64,000 nt of DNA. It comes from a bacterium (GTDB lineage Bacteria; Desulfobacterota; DSWW01). The DNA lies in the NCBI GenBank assembly GCA_028277985.1, contig JANQFG010000007.1, positions 80,252 through 144,251 on the forward strand, in the 5' to 3' direction. The position numbers were made by a program, and so were the translations under genes. Shown here piece after piece: positions 18,389-26,849 of the stretch. The notes under the pieces were generated by a model. The model was not told where the DNA came from, did not search any database, and worked only from the letters and a program-made list of their open reading frames with translations. The stretch's first letter is position 1. Each line of letters starts with the position of its first letter.

Positions 18389-19606
18389 TCACCCGGCAGG
18401 AACGATAGACAATGCCTCGGTCGGGCAGATGGTGACACAGGCGCCGCAGCGTTCGCAAGCATCCAGGTCGATGAGCGGTCTTTTGTCCTCCATCGCGACT
18501 GCCCCATAGATGCAGGAGATGCACAGTCCGCATCCGCTGCATTTCTCGTCTTCCAGGAGCAGGGTCCTCGACTCGGCAGGGCCCGCCTTTTCGAGAAACC
18601 CCGTCATGAACTCCTCAGGGTTGTCGATGTGCGGTGCTGCCAGCCCGATCATGTCTGCCGGCCGTTCGTAGCCCTTCCGTTCCATGAATTGTGTCATTCC
18701 CTGGAGGATTTCTCCGAAGATCCTGTAACCACGGTGCTGGACCGGGCTCTCCAGGGCGGCAAGGGTGGCGCCGCACATCATTCGCTCCACCGCGTCCTTC
18801 CAACTCCAGATGCCTCCGCTGGTCATCACCGAAAGCCCTGTCCCGTGGGCGGAGAGATAGGTCGCATAGCAGGCCGGGCCCCGCAGCCATCGGCCGTAGC
18901 CAAAGGGGACGGACAGGGGCGGCCGGGCCGTCTCGATATCCAGGAAAGTCACCCTGAAATCGCTATAGGTGTGAATGGCGGACGCGCCGAGCCTCTTCAT
19001 TGCCTCGAGGTCGCGAAGCATGAAGACCTCGTGCCCGAACCCGATCTTGATCCAGAAGGGAATGTTGATGTGACCCTCGAGAGCCTCGAAGATGAGCGGG
19101 ATCGCCTGTTCCTGAAATCCGATCGTCTGGCTCGCCGTGAGGGTCAGCCCGCAGCTGCAGACCACCTCGATCGCTTCTGCGCCGGCAGACTCCAGTTCGA
19201 TCGCCAAGCGACGCAGGGTCGTCTCCGCGGGCGGCGAAACCGGCTCGTAGGGTGGAAGGCCGGTCCAGGGCCCGGTGAAGAAGAAGCTTCCGATCAGCCG
19301 CGCATCCTCGCTCTCGGCAAAGGGCTTCATCTCGGCAATCGTTTCCACCGCCTTCTCCTGGGAGAGAAGGCCGGCGTAGCAGTGCATCAGCCCGCCCCGT
19401 TCGCCGAGCCTGTCCAGGAACCAGTTACCCGGCCTGGGCAGGGCCTGGGTCCAGTCGTCCGGGCAGACGCTCTTGACGACAACGGAGCCGGCCCCGTGCG
19501 CGATGCATTTCCGGATGGTGTAAGGGGTGGACGTGATCGGGCCCGCGGCCGCCGAAATCGGGTTCTTGAACCGGAGTCCCGCAAAGTCGACTCCAAGGTC
19601 AACCAT
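18389..19606 (-). CDS. PreA/dihydroorotate dehydrogenase-like enzyme with C-terminal ferredoxin domain
   Basis: A 405-residue protein. An FMN-binding dihydroorotate dehydrogenase-type TIM barrel (FAGLRFKNPISAAAGP start, MTSGGIWSWKDAVERM phosphate-binding region) is followed at about residues 350-400 by two Cys clusters (CSGCGLCISC and CERCGACVTICP). The layout matches the catalytic subunit of bacterial dihydropyrimidine dehydrogenase (PreA), but similar fusions of unknown substrate exist. A strong AAGGAGGAG precedes the ATG at 19606. Divergent from the Phd/YoeB pair and upstream of the M20 gene. Confidence 0.82.
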   Translation of the reverse strand: MVDLGVDFAGLRFKNPISAAAGPITSTPYTIRKCIAHGAGSVVVKSVCPDDWTQALPRPGNWFLDRLGERGGLMHCYAGLLSQEKAVETIAEMKPFAESEDARLIGSFFFTGPWTGLPPYEPVSPPAETTLRRLAIELESAGAEAIEVVCSCGLTLTASQTIGFQEQAIPLIFEALEGHINIPFWIKIGFGHEVFMLRDLEAMKRLGASAIHTYSDFRVTFLDIETARPPLSVPFGYGRWLRGPACYATYLSAHGTGLSVMTSGGIWSWKDAVERMMCGATLAALESPVQHRGYRIFGEILQGMTQFMERKGYERPADMIGLAAPHIDNPEEFMTGFLEKAGPAESRTLLLEDEKCSGCGLCISCIYGAVAMEDKRPLIDLDACERCGACVTICPTEALSIVPAG

Positions 19607-19640
19607 GTTCTCCTCCTTTCGCCTTCCACAAGATAACAGC

Positions 19641-19685
19641 TTGACAGGGAGGGGGACAGCATGTACAATAAGCTGTACATGTACA
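19641..19685 (+). promoter_or_regulatory. Autoregulated promoter/operator of the Phd-YoeB pair
   Basis: TTGACA (19641-19646), 17 bases, TACAAT (19664-19669). Overlapping the -10 box is an inverted repeat ATGTACA-N6-TGTACAT (19661-19680), followed by the perfect palindrome TGTACATGTACA (19674-19685). This is the expected position for antitoxin autorepression. Confidence 0.75.
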
Positions 19686-19695
19686 GGAGGAATTC

Positions 19696-19947
19696 GTGAA
19701 AGCAATATCCTATACCGCAGCTCGGCAGCATCTGGCCGAAACCATGGAGAGGGTCTGCAAGGACCATTCTCCGGTGATCGTAACTCGCAAGAAGAATGAC
19801 TCGGTTGTCATCATCTCCCTCGAGGACTACGAAGCTCTCGCGGAAACGGCCTATCTGCTGCGGTCCCCGAAAAGCGCGAGGAGACTGCTCGAGTCGATCG
19901 CCCAGCTCGAGGAGGGCAGGGGATCCGAAAGGAGCCTTGTCGAGTGA
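19696..19947 (+). CDS. Phd/YefM-family antitoxin
   Basis: An 83-residue antitoxin. The N-terminal Phd fold (KAISYTAARQHLAETM, then VIVTRKKNDSVVIISLEDYEAL) binds DNA; the acidic C-terminal half (LESIAQLEEGRGSERSL) is the likely toxin-binding tail. GTG start 5 nt after AGGAGG. Its stop overlaps the toxin start (GTGA). It would repress the palindromic promoter directly upstream. Confidence 0.9.
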   Translation: MKAISYTAARQHLAETMERVCKDHSPVIVTRKKNDSVVIISLEDYEALAETAYLLRSPKSARRLLESIAQLEEGRGSERSLVE

Positions 19948-20198
19948 AACTCGTTTTCTCCGACAGCGCCTGGGAAGACTATCTCTACTGGCAGAAAACC
20001 GACAAGAGAACCCTTCGAAGAATCAACGGCCTGATCAAGGAGATTATGCGTACCCCTTTCGAAGGTACAGGCAAGCCTGAACCTCTGAAGCACGCCCTTT
20101 CAGGCTACTGGTCCCGGAGAATCAACGACGAGCAAAGACTCGTCTACAAAGTGACCTCGGATTCCGTCCTGATCGCTCAGCTGCGGTATCATTATTGA
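19944..20198 (+). CDS. yoeB: YoeB-family mRNA interferase toxin
   Basis: An 84-residue RelE/YoeB-fold toxin at the usual length. LVFSDSAWEDYLYWQ opens the protein, and the C-terminal half has the YoeB hallmarks GKPEPLKHALSGYWSRRIN, RLVYKV and a terminal RYHY with the catalytic His. It cleaves mRNA at the ribosomal A site. GTG start coupled to the antitoxin stop. Confidence 0.92.
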   Translation: MKLVFSDSAWEDYLYWQKTDKRTLRRINGLIKEIMRTPFEGTGKPEPLKHALSGYWSRRINDEQRLVYKVTSDSVLIAQLRYHY

Positions 20199-20268
20199 AG
20201 CGCACTTTCGGGCCCCAAGTTACCACGTGCCCACCATGATCGCTACGAAGTTCTGTGAAACATGCGGG

Positions 20269-21471
20269 CTACCCGAAGAGCTGTTTGATGGTGCACCGGT
20301 ACTCTTCGAGCTTTTCCTCATTCAATTCGATGCCGATCCCGGGCCTGTCCGAAGGGATCAGGTATCCGTCTTCCCATTCGAAAGGTTCCTTGACGAACAC
20401 ATCGAAGAAGTGCCGCGACTTGTAGATGCTTTCCTGGATCAGGAAATTCGGGATGTTCGCATCGATCTGGAGGGCCGCTGCAGTGATGACCGGTCCTCCC
20501 CAGACATGGGGTGCCATCAGCACATAGTTTGCTTCGGCCAGTGTCGCAATCTTCTTGCAGGCCGTGATGCCGCCGCAGCTTCCGAGGTCGGGCTGCGCGA
20601 TGGCGCAGGCCCCTGCCTCGAAGAGCTTCTGGAAATCATGGATGGTCGCAAGCCTCTCACCGGTGGCAATGGGGATGGAAGTGCTTCGGGCGATCTTTCC
20701 CATTTCCTTGAAGTTCTCCGGAGGACAGGGTTCCTCCAGCCACAGAGGATCGAATTGCTCCAACCTTTTGGCGAGACGAATGGCGCAGGCCGGGGTCGTC
20801 TGCCCGTGGGTGCCGATACAGATGTCCGCTTTGTTGCCGACCGCTTCACGGATCGCCCCGATTGCCTTTTCCGCATGATCGTACTCTGCCGGCGTGATCT
20901 CCCACGGCGGAAGAGGCAGTTGTCCGGGCAGTGACTGATGAAGGGGATCGAGCTTTATGCCGGTGAAGCCTTCTTCCACCCGTATGGCAGCGATTTCTGC
21001 AAGCTTCTCCGGGTTCTCGGCCCAATCCGCGGTAGCCTCGAGAAGGTTGCCTCCGTCGTCCATGTTGAAGATGTAGGTGTAGGTCCTGACCTTGTCTCGG
21101 TACTTTCCGCCCAGCAGATCGTAGACGGGCGCGTTGTAGTACTTGCCGCAGATGTCCCAGAGCGCGATGTCAAAGGCGCTGATCAGTCCCAGCATGATGT
21201 AGTCCGCGTGCTGCGCCGTCAGGCCGGCATACAGGATATGGTTGAGGGTTTCCCTGTTGATCGGGTTCTGGTCCTTCAGATAGGCGTTGAAGATGTTTTC
21301 CACCATCTTCTCGTAGCCTTCCTCCATTCCGTACAAGGTCCAGAGACAGGCGAATTCGCCCCACCCCTCGATCCCCTCGTCGGTCTCGAGCTTGAGAAAG
21401 AACCACAGGAATCCGCCCAGATTGGGCGGGTCGGTCTTCACAACATACGGTTTCACTTTGGTCAGTTTCAT
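20269..21471 (-). CDS. Mandelate racemase/muconate lactonizing enzyme family protein (acid-sugar dehydratase-like)
   Basis: A 400-residue enolase-superfamily enzyme with the usual capping domain plus barrel. The barrel segments resemble galactonate/mannonate-type dehydratases: a THG motif, LWLEEPCPPEN (second metal Glu), ATGERL (third metal Glu) and APHVWGG (catalytic His region). The first metal ligand, normally Asp or Glu two residues before that HG, is Gly here (DICIGTHG), so metal binding may be altered. GGAGGAGGGACA precedes the ATG. It lies downstream of the acyl-CoA ligase, separated by a repeat-rich spacer with a possible gene remnant. Confidence 0.82.
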   Translation of the reverse strand: MKLTKVKPYVVKTDPPNLGGFLWFFLKLETDEGIEGWGEFACLWTLYGMEEGYEKMVENIFNAYLKDQNPINRETLNHILYAGLTAQHADYIMLGLISAFDIALWDICGKYYNAPVYDLLGGKYRDKVRTYTYIFNMDDGGNLLEATADWAENPEKLAEIAAIRVEEGFTGIKLDPLHQSLPGQLPLPPWEITPAEYDHAEKAIGAIREAVGNKADICIGTHGQTTPACAIRLAKRLEQFDPLWLEEPCPPENFKEMGKIARSTSIPIATGERLATIHDFQKLFEAGACAIAQPDLGSCGGITACKKIATLAEANYVLMAPHVWGGPVITAAALQIDANIPNFLIQESIYKSRHFFDVFVKEPFEWEDGYLIPSDRPGIGIELNEEKLEEYRCTIKQLFG

Positions 21472-21477
21472 TGTCCC

Positions 21478-21600
21478 TCCTCCTCACGTTGTCGGGGTGT
21501 CTTCAATGAGCACGGAACCATGTCCGCCCAAGGCAATGCCGATGCAGTTGGGTGGCTCGGGGCCTGATCCCTGATCCCCGACCCCTGATCCCTTGTCAGC
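21478..21600 (-). pseudogene. Possible 3' remnant of a thiolase-superfamily gene
   Basis: The spacer between the acyl-CoA ligase stop and the enolase-family gene contains, on the minus strand, an open stretch without a start that translates to EPPNCIGIALGGHGSVLIE and a few more residues before a TGA directly in front of the next ribosome site. This resembles the closing strand-turn-strand of thiolase-fold proteins (compare LINGLGGHFSSHTALIV in the gene at 11055). The upstream part is replaced by CCTGATCC-type repeats. Confidence 0.3.
21563..21591. repeat. Short CCTGATCC direct repeats
   Basis: Three copies of CCTGATCC (21563-21570, 21570-21577, 21584-21591), separated by C/G-rich spacer, immediately after the acyl-CoA ligase gene. 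No protein or known element can be attached to them. Confidence 0.6.
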
Positions 21601-23313
21601 CTATTCTTGGTTCAACCGTTCCCTCAACTCTTTCTTCAAGACCTTGCCCGCACCGCTTACCGGGAGCTGGTCCAGGAAGACCACATCCCGGATCTTCTTG
21701 TAGTGGGCGATCTGCGAGTTGGTGTGTTCCAAGATCTCTTCCCGGGTCGCCTCGGCACCCTGACGCAGCTCCACGAAGGCCACCGGGGCCTCTCCGACCT
21801 CGATGTCCGGTCTTCCCACGACCGCGCATTGTTGCACGGCGGTATGCTCGAAGATCACCTCCTCGATTTCCCTCGGATAGACGTTGTATCCCTTGTAGAT
21901 GATCAGGTCCTTCTTCCGGTCGGTGATATAGAAGTAGCCGTCCTCGTCTTCCCTGCCGATGTCCCCGGTGTGCAGCCAGCCGTCCCTGAGCACGGCAGCC
22001 GTTTCTTCCGGCTTGTTCCAGTAACCCTGCATGACCTGGGGCCCCTTGATGCAGATCTCGCCCACCGAGCCGGGGGGAAGGTCTTCGCCTGTTTCCGCGT
22101 CTACGACCTTGCACTCGGTATCGTACACGGGTATGCCCACCGAGCCCGGTCGTGTGCTCGAGCGGTCCGGTGGGTTCGAAGTGGCTCCCATCGTACATTC
22201 GCTCAGGCCATAGGCCTCGATCACGACGCCGGAGAAGGCATCGAGCATCTTGTCCAGAACCGGCATGGCCAGCGGGGCCGCACCGGAGCCCGCCATCTTG
22301 ATGCCGGAGAGGTCGTAGGACTTGAAGTCCGGCAGGGAGACAAGGGGGATGTAGAGCTGCGGGGCCCCTCCAAGCAAGGTGGCCTTGTACTTGCCCACCG
22401 CTTCGAGGAACTCTCTCGGTTCGAACCGTGGGAAGACCACCATCGTGTTCCCACCGAGGACCTGCGCGTTCAGGTACCCCACGGTCCCCATGGCGTGAAA
22501 CCAAGGGACGACCACGAGCGAGGTTTCACGGTCTCTGCCCGTGATCCGGTCCTTCTCCGGGTCCACGCCCGGGGGAAAGACCGAGGTCAACTTCCCGTCG
22601 ACCACTTCGATCTGGGCCCCGGTGAACCAATTTCCGAACTGGAGTACGTTAGCGACCACGTTGGCGTGGGTCAGGGCAACCCCTTTCGACAGGCCGGTCG
22701 TCCCACCCGTGTAGGCGAGGTGCACCAGATCCTTTGTCGGATCGATCGAAACATCCGGCACTTCGGGCTCGTGCTCTTTGAGGAGGGTGGGCATGTCGAT
22801 CGTGTCCGGCACTTCCGTCTTCCCGAGGGGCTTGAGTGGGGCGATGATCGCGTTGTAGCAGTCAGCTATGCTCGTCGTCACGACCCGCTTGATGCCCGTG
22901 TCGGGCACGATGTTGCTGATGGCCGGGTAGAGCAGGTCGAGAGAAATCAATGTCTCGGCACCCGAATCGTTGAGTTGATGCGAGGCTTCGCGGGGGGCCA
23001 GAAGAGGGCTGAGCGGGGTGAAGACCGCGCCGATCTTCAGCGCCCCGTAGTAGGCGACCGCGAATTGCGGGCAATTTGGCAGATGGATTGCGACCCGGTC
23101 CCCCTTCTCCACCCCGAGGGAGGCCAGGGCCGCGGCGAATCTCTCGCTCAGTGCTCTCAGTTCGCCGTAGGTAAGCTCCATGCCGCCGAAGATCATGGCG
23201 ATCCGGTTCGGGACCCGGTCGGCTGTCTGATCGAGAAACCCGTGGACAGGGATGTCAGGGTAGTTCAAGCTCTTGGGCCATCCTTCGGGCCACGCGTTGA
23301 AATTCTTTGCCAC
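21601..23313 (-). CDS. AMP-forming acyl-CoA synthetase (long-chain-type)
   Basis: A 570-residue adenylate-forming ligase. The P-loop-like AYTGGTTGLSKG, central EAYGLSE, GDIGREDEDGYFYITDRKKDLII hinge motif and the C-terminal catalytic Lys region (GAGKVLKKELRE) are all present. It activates a carboxylic acid to its CoA thioester using ATP. The GTG at 23311-23313 with GGAGGG 6 nt upstream is preferred over the longer open frame, as members begin shortly before the FLDQTADRVPNRIAM segment. Could feed substrates to the nearby acyl-CoA genes. Confidence 0.92.
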   Translation of the reverse strand: MAKNFNAWPEGWPKSLNYPDIPVHGFLDQTADRVPNRIAMIFGGMELTYGELRALSERFAAALASLGVEKGDRVAIHLPNCPQFAVAYYGALKIGAVFTPLSPLLAPREASHQLNDSGAETLISLDLLYPAISNIVPDTGIKRVVTTSIADCYNAIIAPLKPLGKTEVPDTIDMPTLLKEHEPEVPDVSIDPTKDLVHLAYTGGTTGLSKGVALTHANVVANVLQFGNWFTGAQIEVVDGKLTSVFPPGVDPEKDRITGRDRETSLVVVPWFHAMGTVGYLNAQVLGGNTMVVFPRFEPREFLEAVGKYKATLLGGAPQLYIPLVSLPDFKSYDLSGIKMAGSGAAPLAMPVLDKMLDAFSGVVIEAYGLSECTMGATSNPPDRSSTRPGSVGIPVYDTECKVVDAETGEDLPPGSVGEICIKGPQVMQGYWNKPEETAAVLRDGWLHTGDIGREDEDGYFYITDRKKDLIIYKGYNVYPREIEEVIFEHTAVQQCAVVGRPDIEVGEAPVAFVELRQGAEATREEILEHTNSQIAHYKKIRDVVFLDQLPVSGAGKVLKKELRERLNQE

Positions 23314-23384
23314 GGGAGTCCCTCCGTAGGATCGAATGCTCGGTGGATGGTTGCCTCTCTTATAGGAACAGGGGGATTCAAGTG

Positions 23385-24548
23385 TCAAGACGAGGCGTTC
23401 AATCGATCCATCCTGAACAAAGCGAGTAGATCGTGGAAGGCCTCGTCGTCCTGGGGATTGCCCGTCATGCCGAACAGATGGCTCTCGCAGCGGCAGTCCG
23501 AACTGCCGAATCCGGGGATCGACCAGGAGGCGATCCCGTCGATGGCACGGGCCAGGTCACATTCCAGCCGCTCCGAAGATCGAATCGGCAGTGCATCGAT
23601 GAACTGCGCATGAGGCCTGAGCCGGTCTATGTGCCAGTGGGCCCTCTTGCGAAGCCTGCGGTGCCTTTCCACCCGTTTGGAGAGATTCGCCATGGCCGAG
23701 CCGACATAGACATAGAATCCCTTTGCTAGGCGGATGCGCCCGAGCCTCCCGATCGGAAGGACCCGGGTCCGGTTCAGACGGAGGACCAGGAGATAGCTCC
23801 CCCGGTCACCCGCCTCCCTTTCGATCGTTCTCCACGGAATCTCGAGCGCTCGGGCCTCTGGCAGCAGCCCGAGTTCTTGATCCCAACGAACCGAAATCGC
23901 CCTGGTCTTCACATGACGGCGGCACTCTAGCAGGGCTCTCGTGAACTCGAGGTCGGTGTGGAAATCCGGCATAAAGGTGGTCGCATAGGGCCACTGGACG
24001 ACAAACAGGACAGCGGTTCGCGTTCCTGTCCGTGCGATCTGCGCCAACTCCCTGACGTGTCTCGCCCCCCTCTCCGTGACGGCGTCCGGGAACATGGCGA
24101 CCCGGTCTCCGGCCAGCGTGCAGGATTTCACCTCCAGGAGCACGTCCGCACCCCTGTGGGAGAGGAGGAAATCGAACCGGCTGCTCCCCGACTTTACCTC
24201 GGCCCGGATCACCCTGGCGCCCTTGAGGCCGGGGACCAGGTCCAGCTCGATCAGGTGCCGTGCCACATCGTTCGTGCGGTGGGTGTGGAGAACAACGGGG
24301 TGGTGTTCCCGCTCTACAGCAACCATCGTGAATTGGGTCTTCCGTGTCGGGTGGCCGTGCTCCGGCACGAGATAAACCGGGCGACCCGGAAGGAGCAGCT
24401 CCCTCAGCCTTCCGGGATTCGGGAGAAAGGCCCTCACCGTTCTGCCTCCCAGCCGGCAGCGGACCAGGAACCGGTTGGGCCGGTCCAGGAATTCGGCTAC
24501 GCGGGCATCCTCGAAAATGCGAAGGGTTTCTGCGGGTTGTCGGGTCAC
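23385..24548 (-). CDS. SfsA nuclease-like domain fused to a DUF123 GIY-YIG-type domain
   Basis: A 387-residue fusion. Residues ~1-230 are SfsA (RFLVRCRLGG..FLPNPGRLRELL, then SRFDFLL, LLEVKS and FPDAVTERGARH motifs); SfsA has a nuclease-like fold and was named for sugar fermentation stimulation. Residues ~245-365 match DUF123, a GIY-YIG-like domain (GSYLLVLRL, FYVYVGSAM, HWHID). The domains are normally separate genes. A joint nucleic-acid-processing role is inferred. Standard SfsA is about 235 residues, so the fusion is clear from length. Confidence 0.88.
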   Translation of the reverse strand: MTRQPAETLRIFEDARVAEFLDRPNRFLVRCRLGGRTVRAFLPNPGRLRELLLPGRPVYLVPEHGHPTRKTQFTMVAVEREHHPVVLHTHRTNDVARHLIELDLVPGLKGARVIRAEVKSGSSRFDFLLSHRGADVLLEVKSCTLAGDRVAMFPDAVTERGARHVRELAQIARTGTRTAVLFVVQWPYATTFMPDFHTDLEFTRALLECRRHVKTRAISVRWDQELGLLPEARALEIPWRTIEREAGDRGSYLLVLRLNRTRVLPIGRLGRIRLAKGFYVYVGSAMANLSKRVERHRRLRKRAHWHIDRLRPHAQFIDALPIRSSERLECDLARAIDGIASWSIPGFGSSDCRCESHLFGMTGNPQDDEAFHDLLALFRMDRLNASS

Positions 24549-24709
24549 GGCTCACGGTCTCGGTTCGTGCGGGTTGCGTGCTCGCGTGTGGGGCAATTTG
24601 AGAGCCGCAGGCGAAACGCCGGTCACACTTGGAGTATCTAAATCATATACAACTACGGAATCGAAGACCAATTCAGGAACTGGGGAGAATTCATCAAGGG
24701 AGTTGTGCA

Positions 24710-25795
24710 ATGATTACGAAGGCTTTGCTCGGTGTGTGTGTTCTTGCGGTGGCTTTTGCGGTGGTTTACCAGTCCCGTCCGAAGGTGGAGGCGGATAGCC
24801 CCTACAAGAAGGCAACCTTTGCCGGAGGATGCTTCTGGTGTATGGAGCCGCCCTTCGAAAAACTGGACGGGGTGATCGAAGTGGCGTCCGGATACACGGC
24901 CGGACAGAAGGAGGATCCTTCCTACGAGGAAGTCTGTTCCGGGACCACGGGCCACACAGAGGCGATCCAGATTCTGTACGATCCCTCCAAGGTGACGTAT
25001 GCGGAGTTGCTCGACGTCTTCTGGATGCAGATCGACCCGACCGACCCGGGTGGGCAGTTCGCCGATCGCGGGAGCCAGTACAGGACCGGCATCTACTATC
25101 ACGATGAGGAGCAGAAGGGCTTCGCGGAGGCCTCGAAGAAGGCACTGGAGGGCTCGGGCAAGTTCAACCGGCCCATTGCCACCGAGATCGTGGAGGCCAC
25201 CCGGTTTTACAGGGCGGAGGAATACCACCAGGATTACTACAAGAAGAGCCCGGTGCACTACAAGCGGTATCGCTACGGGTCCGGACGTGAGGCCTACCTG
25301 AACAAGACATGGGGGGAGGAGATGGCTGGCAAGAGCGCAAAAGGTGAAACCCGGACCTACAAGAAGCCCTCAGAGGAAGAGATCAAGAAGAAACTCACAC
25401 CTTTGCAGTACCAGGTGACCCAGGAAGAGGGTACCGAGAGGCCCTTCTCCAACGAGTATTGGAACAACAAGAAGGAAGGCATCTATGTGGATGTCGTTTC
25501 CGGCGAGCCCCTGTTCGCCTCGACCGACAAATACGACTCCGGTACCGGATGGCCGAGCTTCACGAAACCGCTCGTGGATGGGAACATCGTCGAGGAGAAG
25601 GATGTGAGTCTCGGGATGACGAGGGTCGAGGTGCGGAGCAGGCACGGGGATTCTCACCTCGGTCACGTCTTCCCCGACGGCCCCAGGCCGACCGGCATGC
25701 GCTACTGCATCAACTCCGCCTCCCTGCGGTTCATCCCGAAAGAAGACCTGGAAAAGGAAGGCTACGGAAAGTTCGCGAGCCTGTTCGACAAGTGA
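24710..25795 (+). CDS. msrAB: Bifunctional methionine sulfoxide reductase MsrA/MsrB with N-terminal signal anchor
   Basis: A 361-residue enzyme. An N-terminal hydrophobic segment ([18 protein letters not shown]) suggests export or anchoring in the membrane. MsrA (~30-185) has the catalytic GCFWC; MsrB (~215-355) has GTGWPSF and catalytic Cys in [11 protein letters not shown]. The MsrB zinc-binding CxxC pairs are absent ([13 protein letters not shown]), as in several other fused forms. It repairs S- and R-methionine sulfoxide, here probably in the periplasm. The chosen ATG has AGGGAG 7 nt upstream; the longer frame has no signal sequence. Confidence 0.92.
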   Translation: MITKALLGVCVLAVAFAVVYQSRPKVEADSPYKKATFAGGCFWCMEPPFEKLDGVIEVASGYTAGQKEDPSYEEVCSGTTGHTEAIQILYDPSKVTYAELLDVFWMQIDPTDPGGQFADRGSQYRTGIYYHDEEQKGFAEASKKALEGSGKFNRPIATEIVEATRFYRAEEYHQDYYKKSPVHYKRYRYGSGREAYLNKTWGEEMAGKSAKGETRTYKKPSEEEIKKKLTPLQYQVTQEEGTERPFSNEYWNNKKEGIYVDVVSGEPLFASTDKYDSGTGWPSFTKPLVDGNIVEEKDVSLGMTRVEVRSRHGDSHLGHVFPDGPRPTGMRYCINSASLRFIPKEDLEKEGYGKFASLFDK

Positions 25796-25804
25796 GGGGG
25801 GCCT

Positions 25805-26842
25805 TCAGGCCCGCAGAAATGGCTCGTACAGCTCGAGGTATCGGTCTGCCATACTCTCCGGTGAGAACATGGCGGCCCTTTGCTTTCCGGCCTGGCCCAT
25901 GCCCCGGCGCAATTCCGGATTGCGGTAGATTTCCAGAAAGGCGTCTGCAAGGGCTTCGCCGTCCGCCGGGGGGACGAGCAGCCCTGTCCTCCCATGATCC
26001 ACGATATCCGGGATTCCATCCACGTTCGTGGCCACCACGGGAAGGCTGAAATCCATCGCATCGATGATGGCGGAACCCATGCCCTCATGCAGAGAGGGAT
26101 AGGTGAAGACGTCAAGGATGCTGAGATAGTCGCCCACGTTGTCGACGAACCCGACCAGCTCGACGTTGTTCAGGCCTTCGGCTTCCCTCCGAAACAGTTC
26201 CTCATCCTCGCCGTGCCCCATCAGGAGGATGTGCAGGTCCGGGGCTACTTTCTGCAGCCGTCGGGCCGCATGTATGAGATAGAGCTGGCCCTTGTGGGCG
26301 TTCGAGAGCTCGCCCGTGTGGCCGACAAGGAACTTGCCTTTATAGTTCTTGCGCAATCGGTCCACTTCGCCCGGGTCGACCGGAAGCTCGGCCAGGGCGT
26401 CCGGAATCATCGCCACGTCCAAATCCGAAAGGAGATCGGTTACCCGATCGCGGATGACCTGTGACAAGGCTACGGCGCGGGCCGCATGTCGATAGGTCAT
26501 TCGGTTGATGATGTTGTTGCGAATCGGGTTGTCCACCCGGCGAGTGACGATGTAGGGCGTTCGGTGAATCATGTGCCCGACGGCGGCCAGCTGCGCAGCC
26601 TGGCTCGTGTGAGCGTGGACCAGATCAACCCCTTTGCACACTCGAGTGTGTACGAAGAAGGGCTTTTTCAGCTCCACGATTTCCAGTCCGGCGGTGCCGG
26701 AGAGCCGCTCGCCGAGAGGAGACCCGACACGGACCGCGAAGCGCTGCTCCAGATCCCTCTGAGCAAGGGTCCGAATCAGGATCTCGGTCTGGCGACCGGA
26801 TCCCCGGAATCCCTTGTTGAAATTCAGGTGACAGATGGTCAT
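25805..26842 (-). CDS. Glycosyltransferase family 4 (GT-B)
   Basis: A 345-residue GT-B enzyme. The N-terminal Rossmann half starts MTICHLNFNKGFRGSGRQTEIL; the C-terminal half has the GT4 nucleotide-sugar region with HTGELSNAHKGQ, SLHEGMGSAIIDAM and ATNVDGIPDIVDHGRTGLLV. It transfers a sugar from an activated donor to a lipid, glycan or protein acceptor. A TTG five codons upstream, overlapping the end of the broken PIN gene, is an alternative start. No other cell-envelope glycan genes are adjacent, so the acceptor is unknown. Confidence 0.88.
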   Translation of the reverse strand: MTICHLNFNKGFRGSGRQTEILIRTLAQRDLEQRFAVRVGSPLGERLSGTAGLEIVELKKPFFVHTRVCKGVDLVHAHTSQAAQLAAVGHMIHRTPYIVTRRVDNPIRNNIINRMTYRHAARAVALSQVIRDRVTDLLSDLDVAMIPDALAELPVDPGEVDRLRKNYKGKFLVGHTGELSNAHKGQLYLIHAARRLQKVAPDLHILLMGHGEDEELFRREAEGLNNVELVGFVDNVGDYLSILDVFTYPSLHEGMGSAIIDAMDFSLPVVATNVDGIPDIVDHGRTGLLVPPADGEALADAFLEIYRNPELRRGMGQAGKQRAAMFSPESMADRYLELYEPFLRA

Positions 26843-26849
26843 GGCCGGG

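Noticed and set aside
21563..21591. CRISPR-like repeat array
   Set aside because: Only three 8-base copies, overlapping or closely spaced, with no spacers and no cas genes.
21607..23613. 668-codon plus-strand open frame antisense to the acyl-CoA ligase
   Set aside because: The acyl-CoA ligase on the opposite strand has all family motifs; the antisense frame has low-complexity composition and no start signal.
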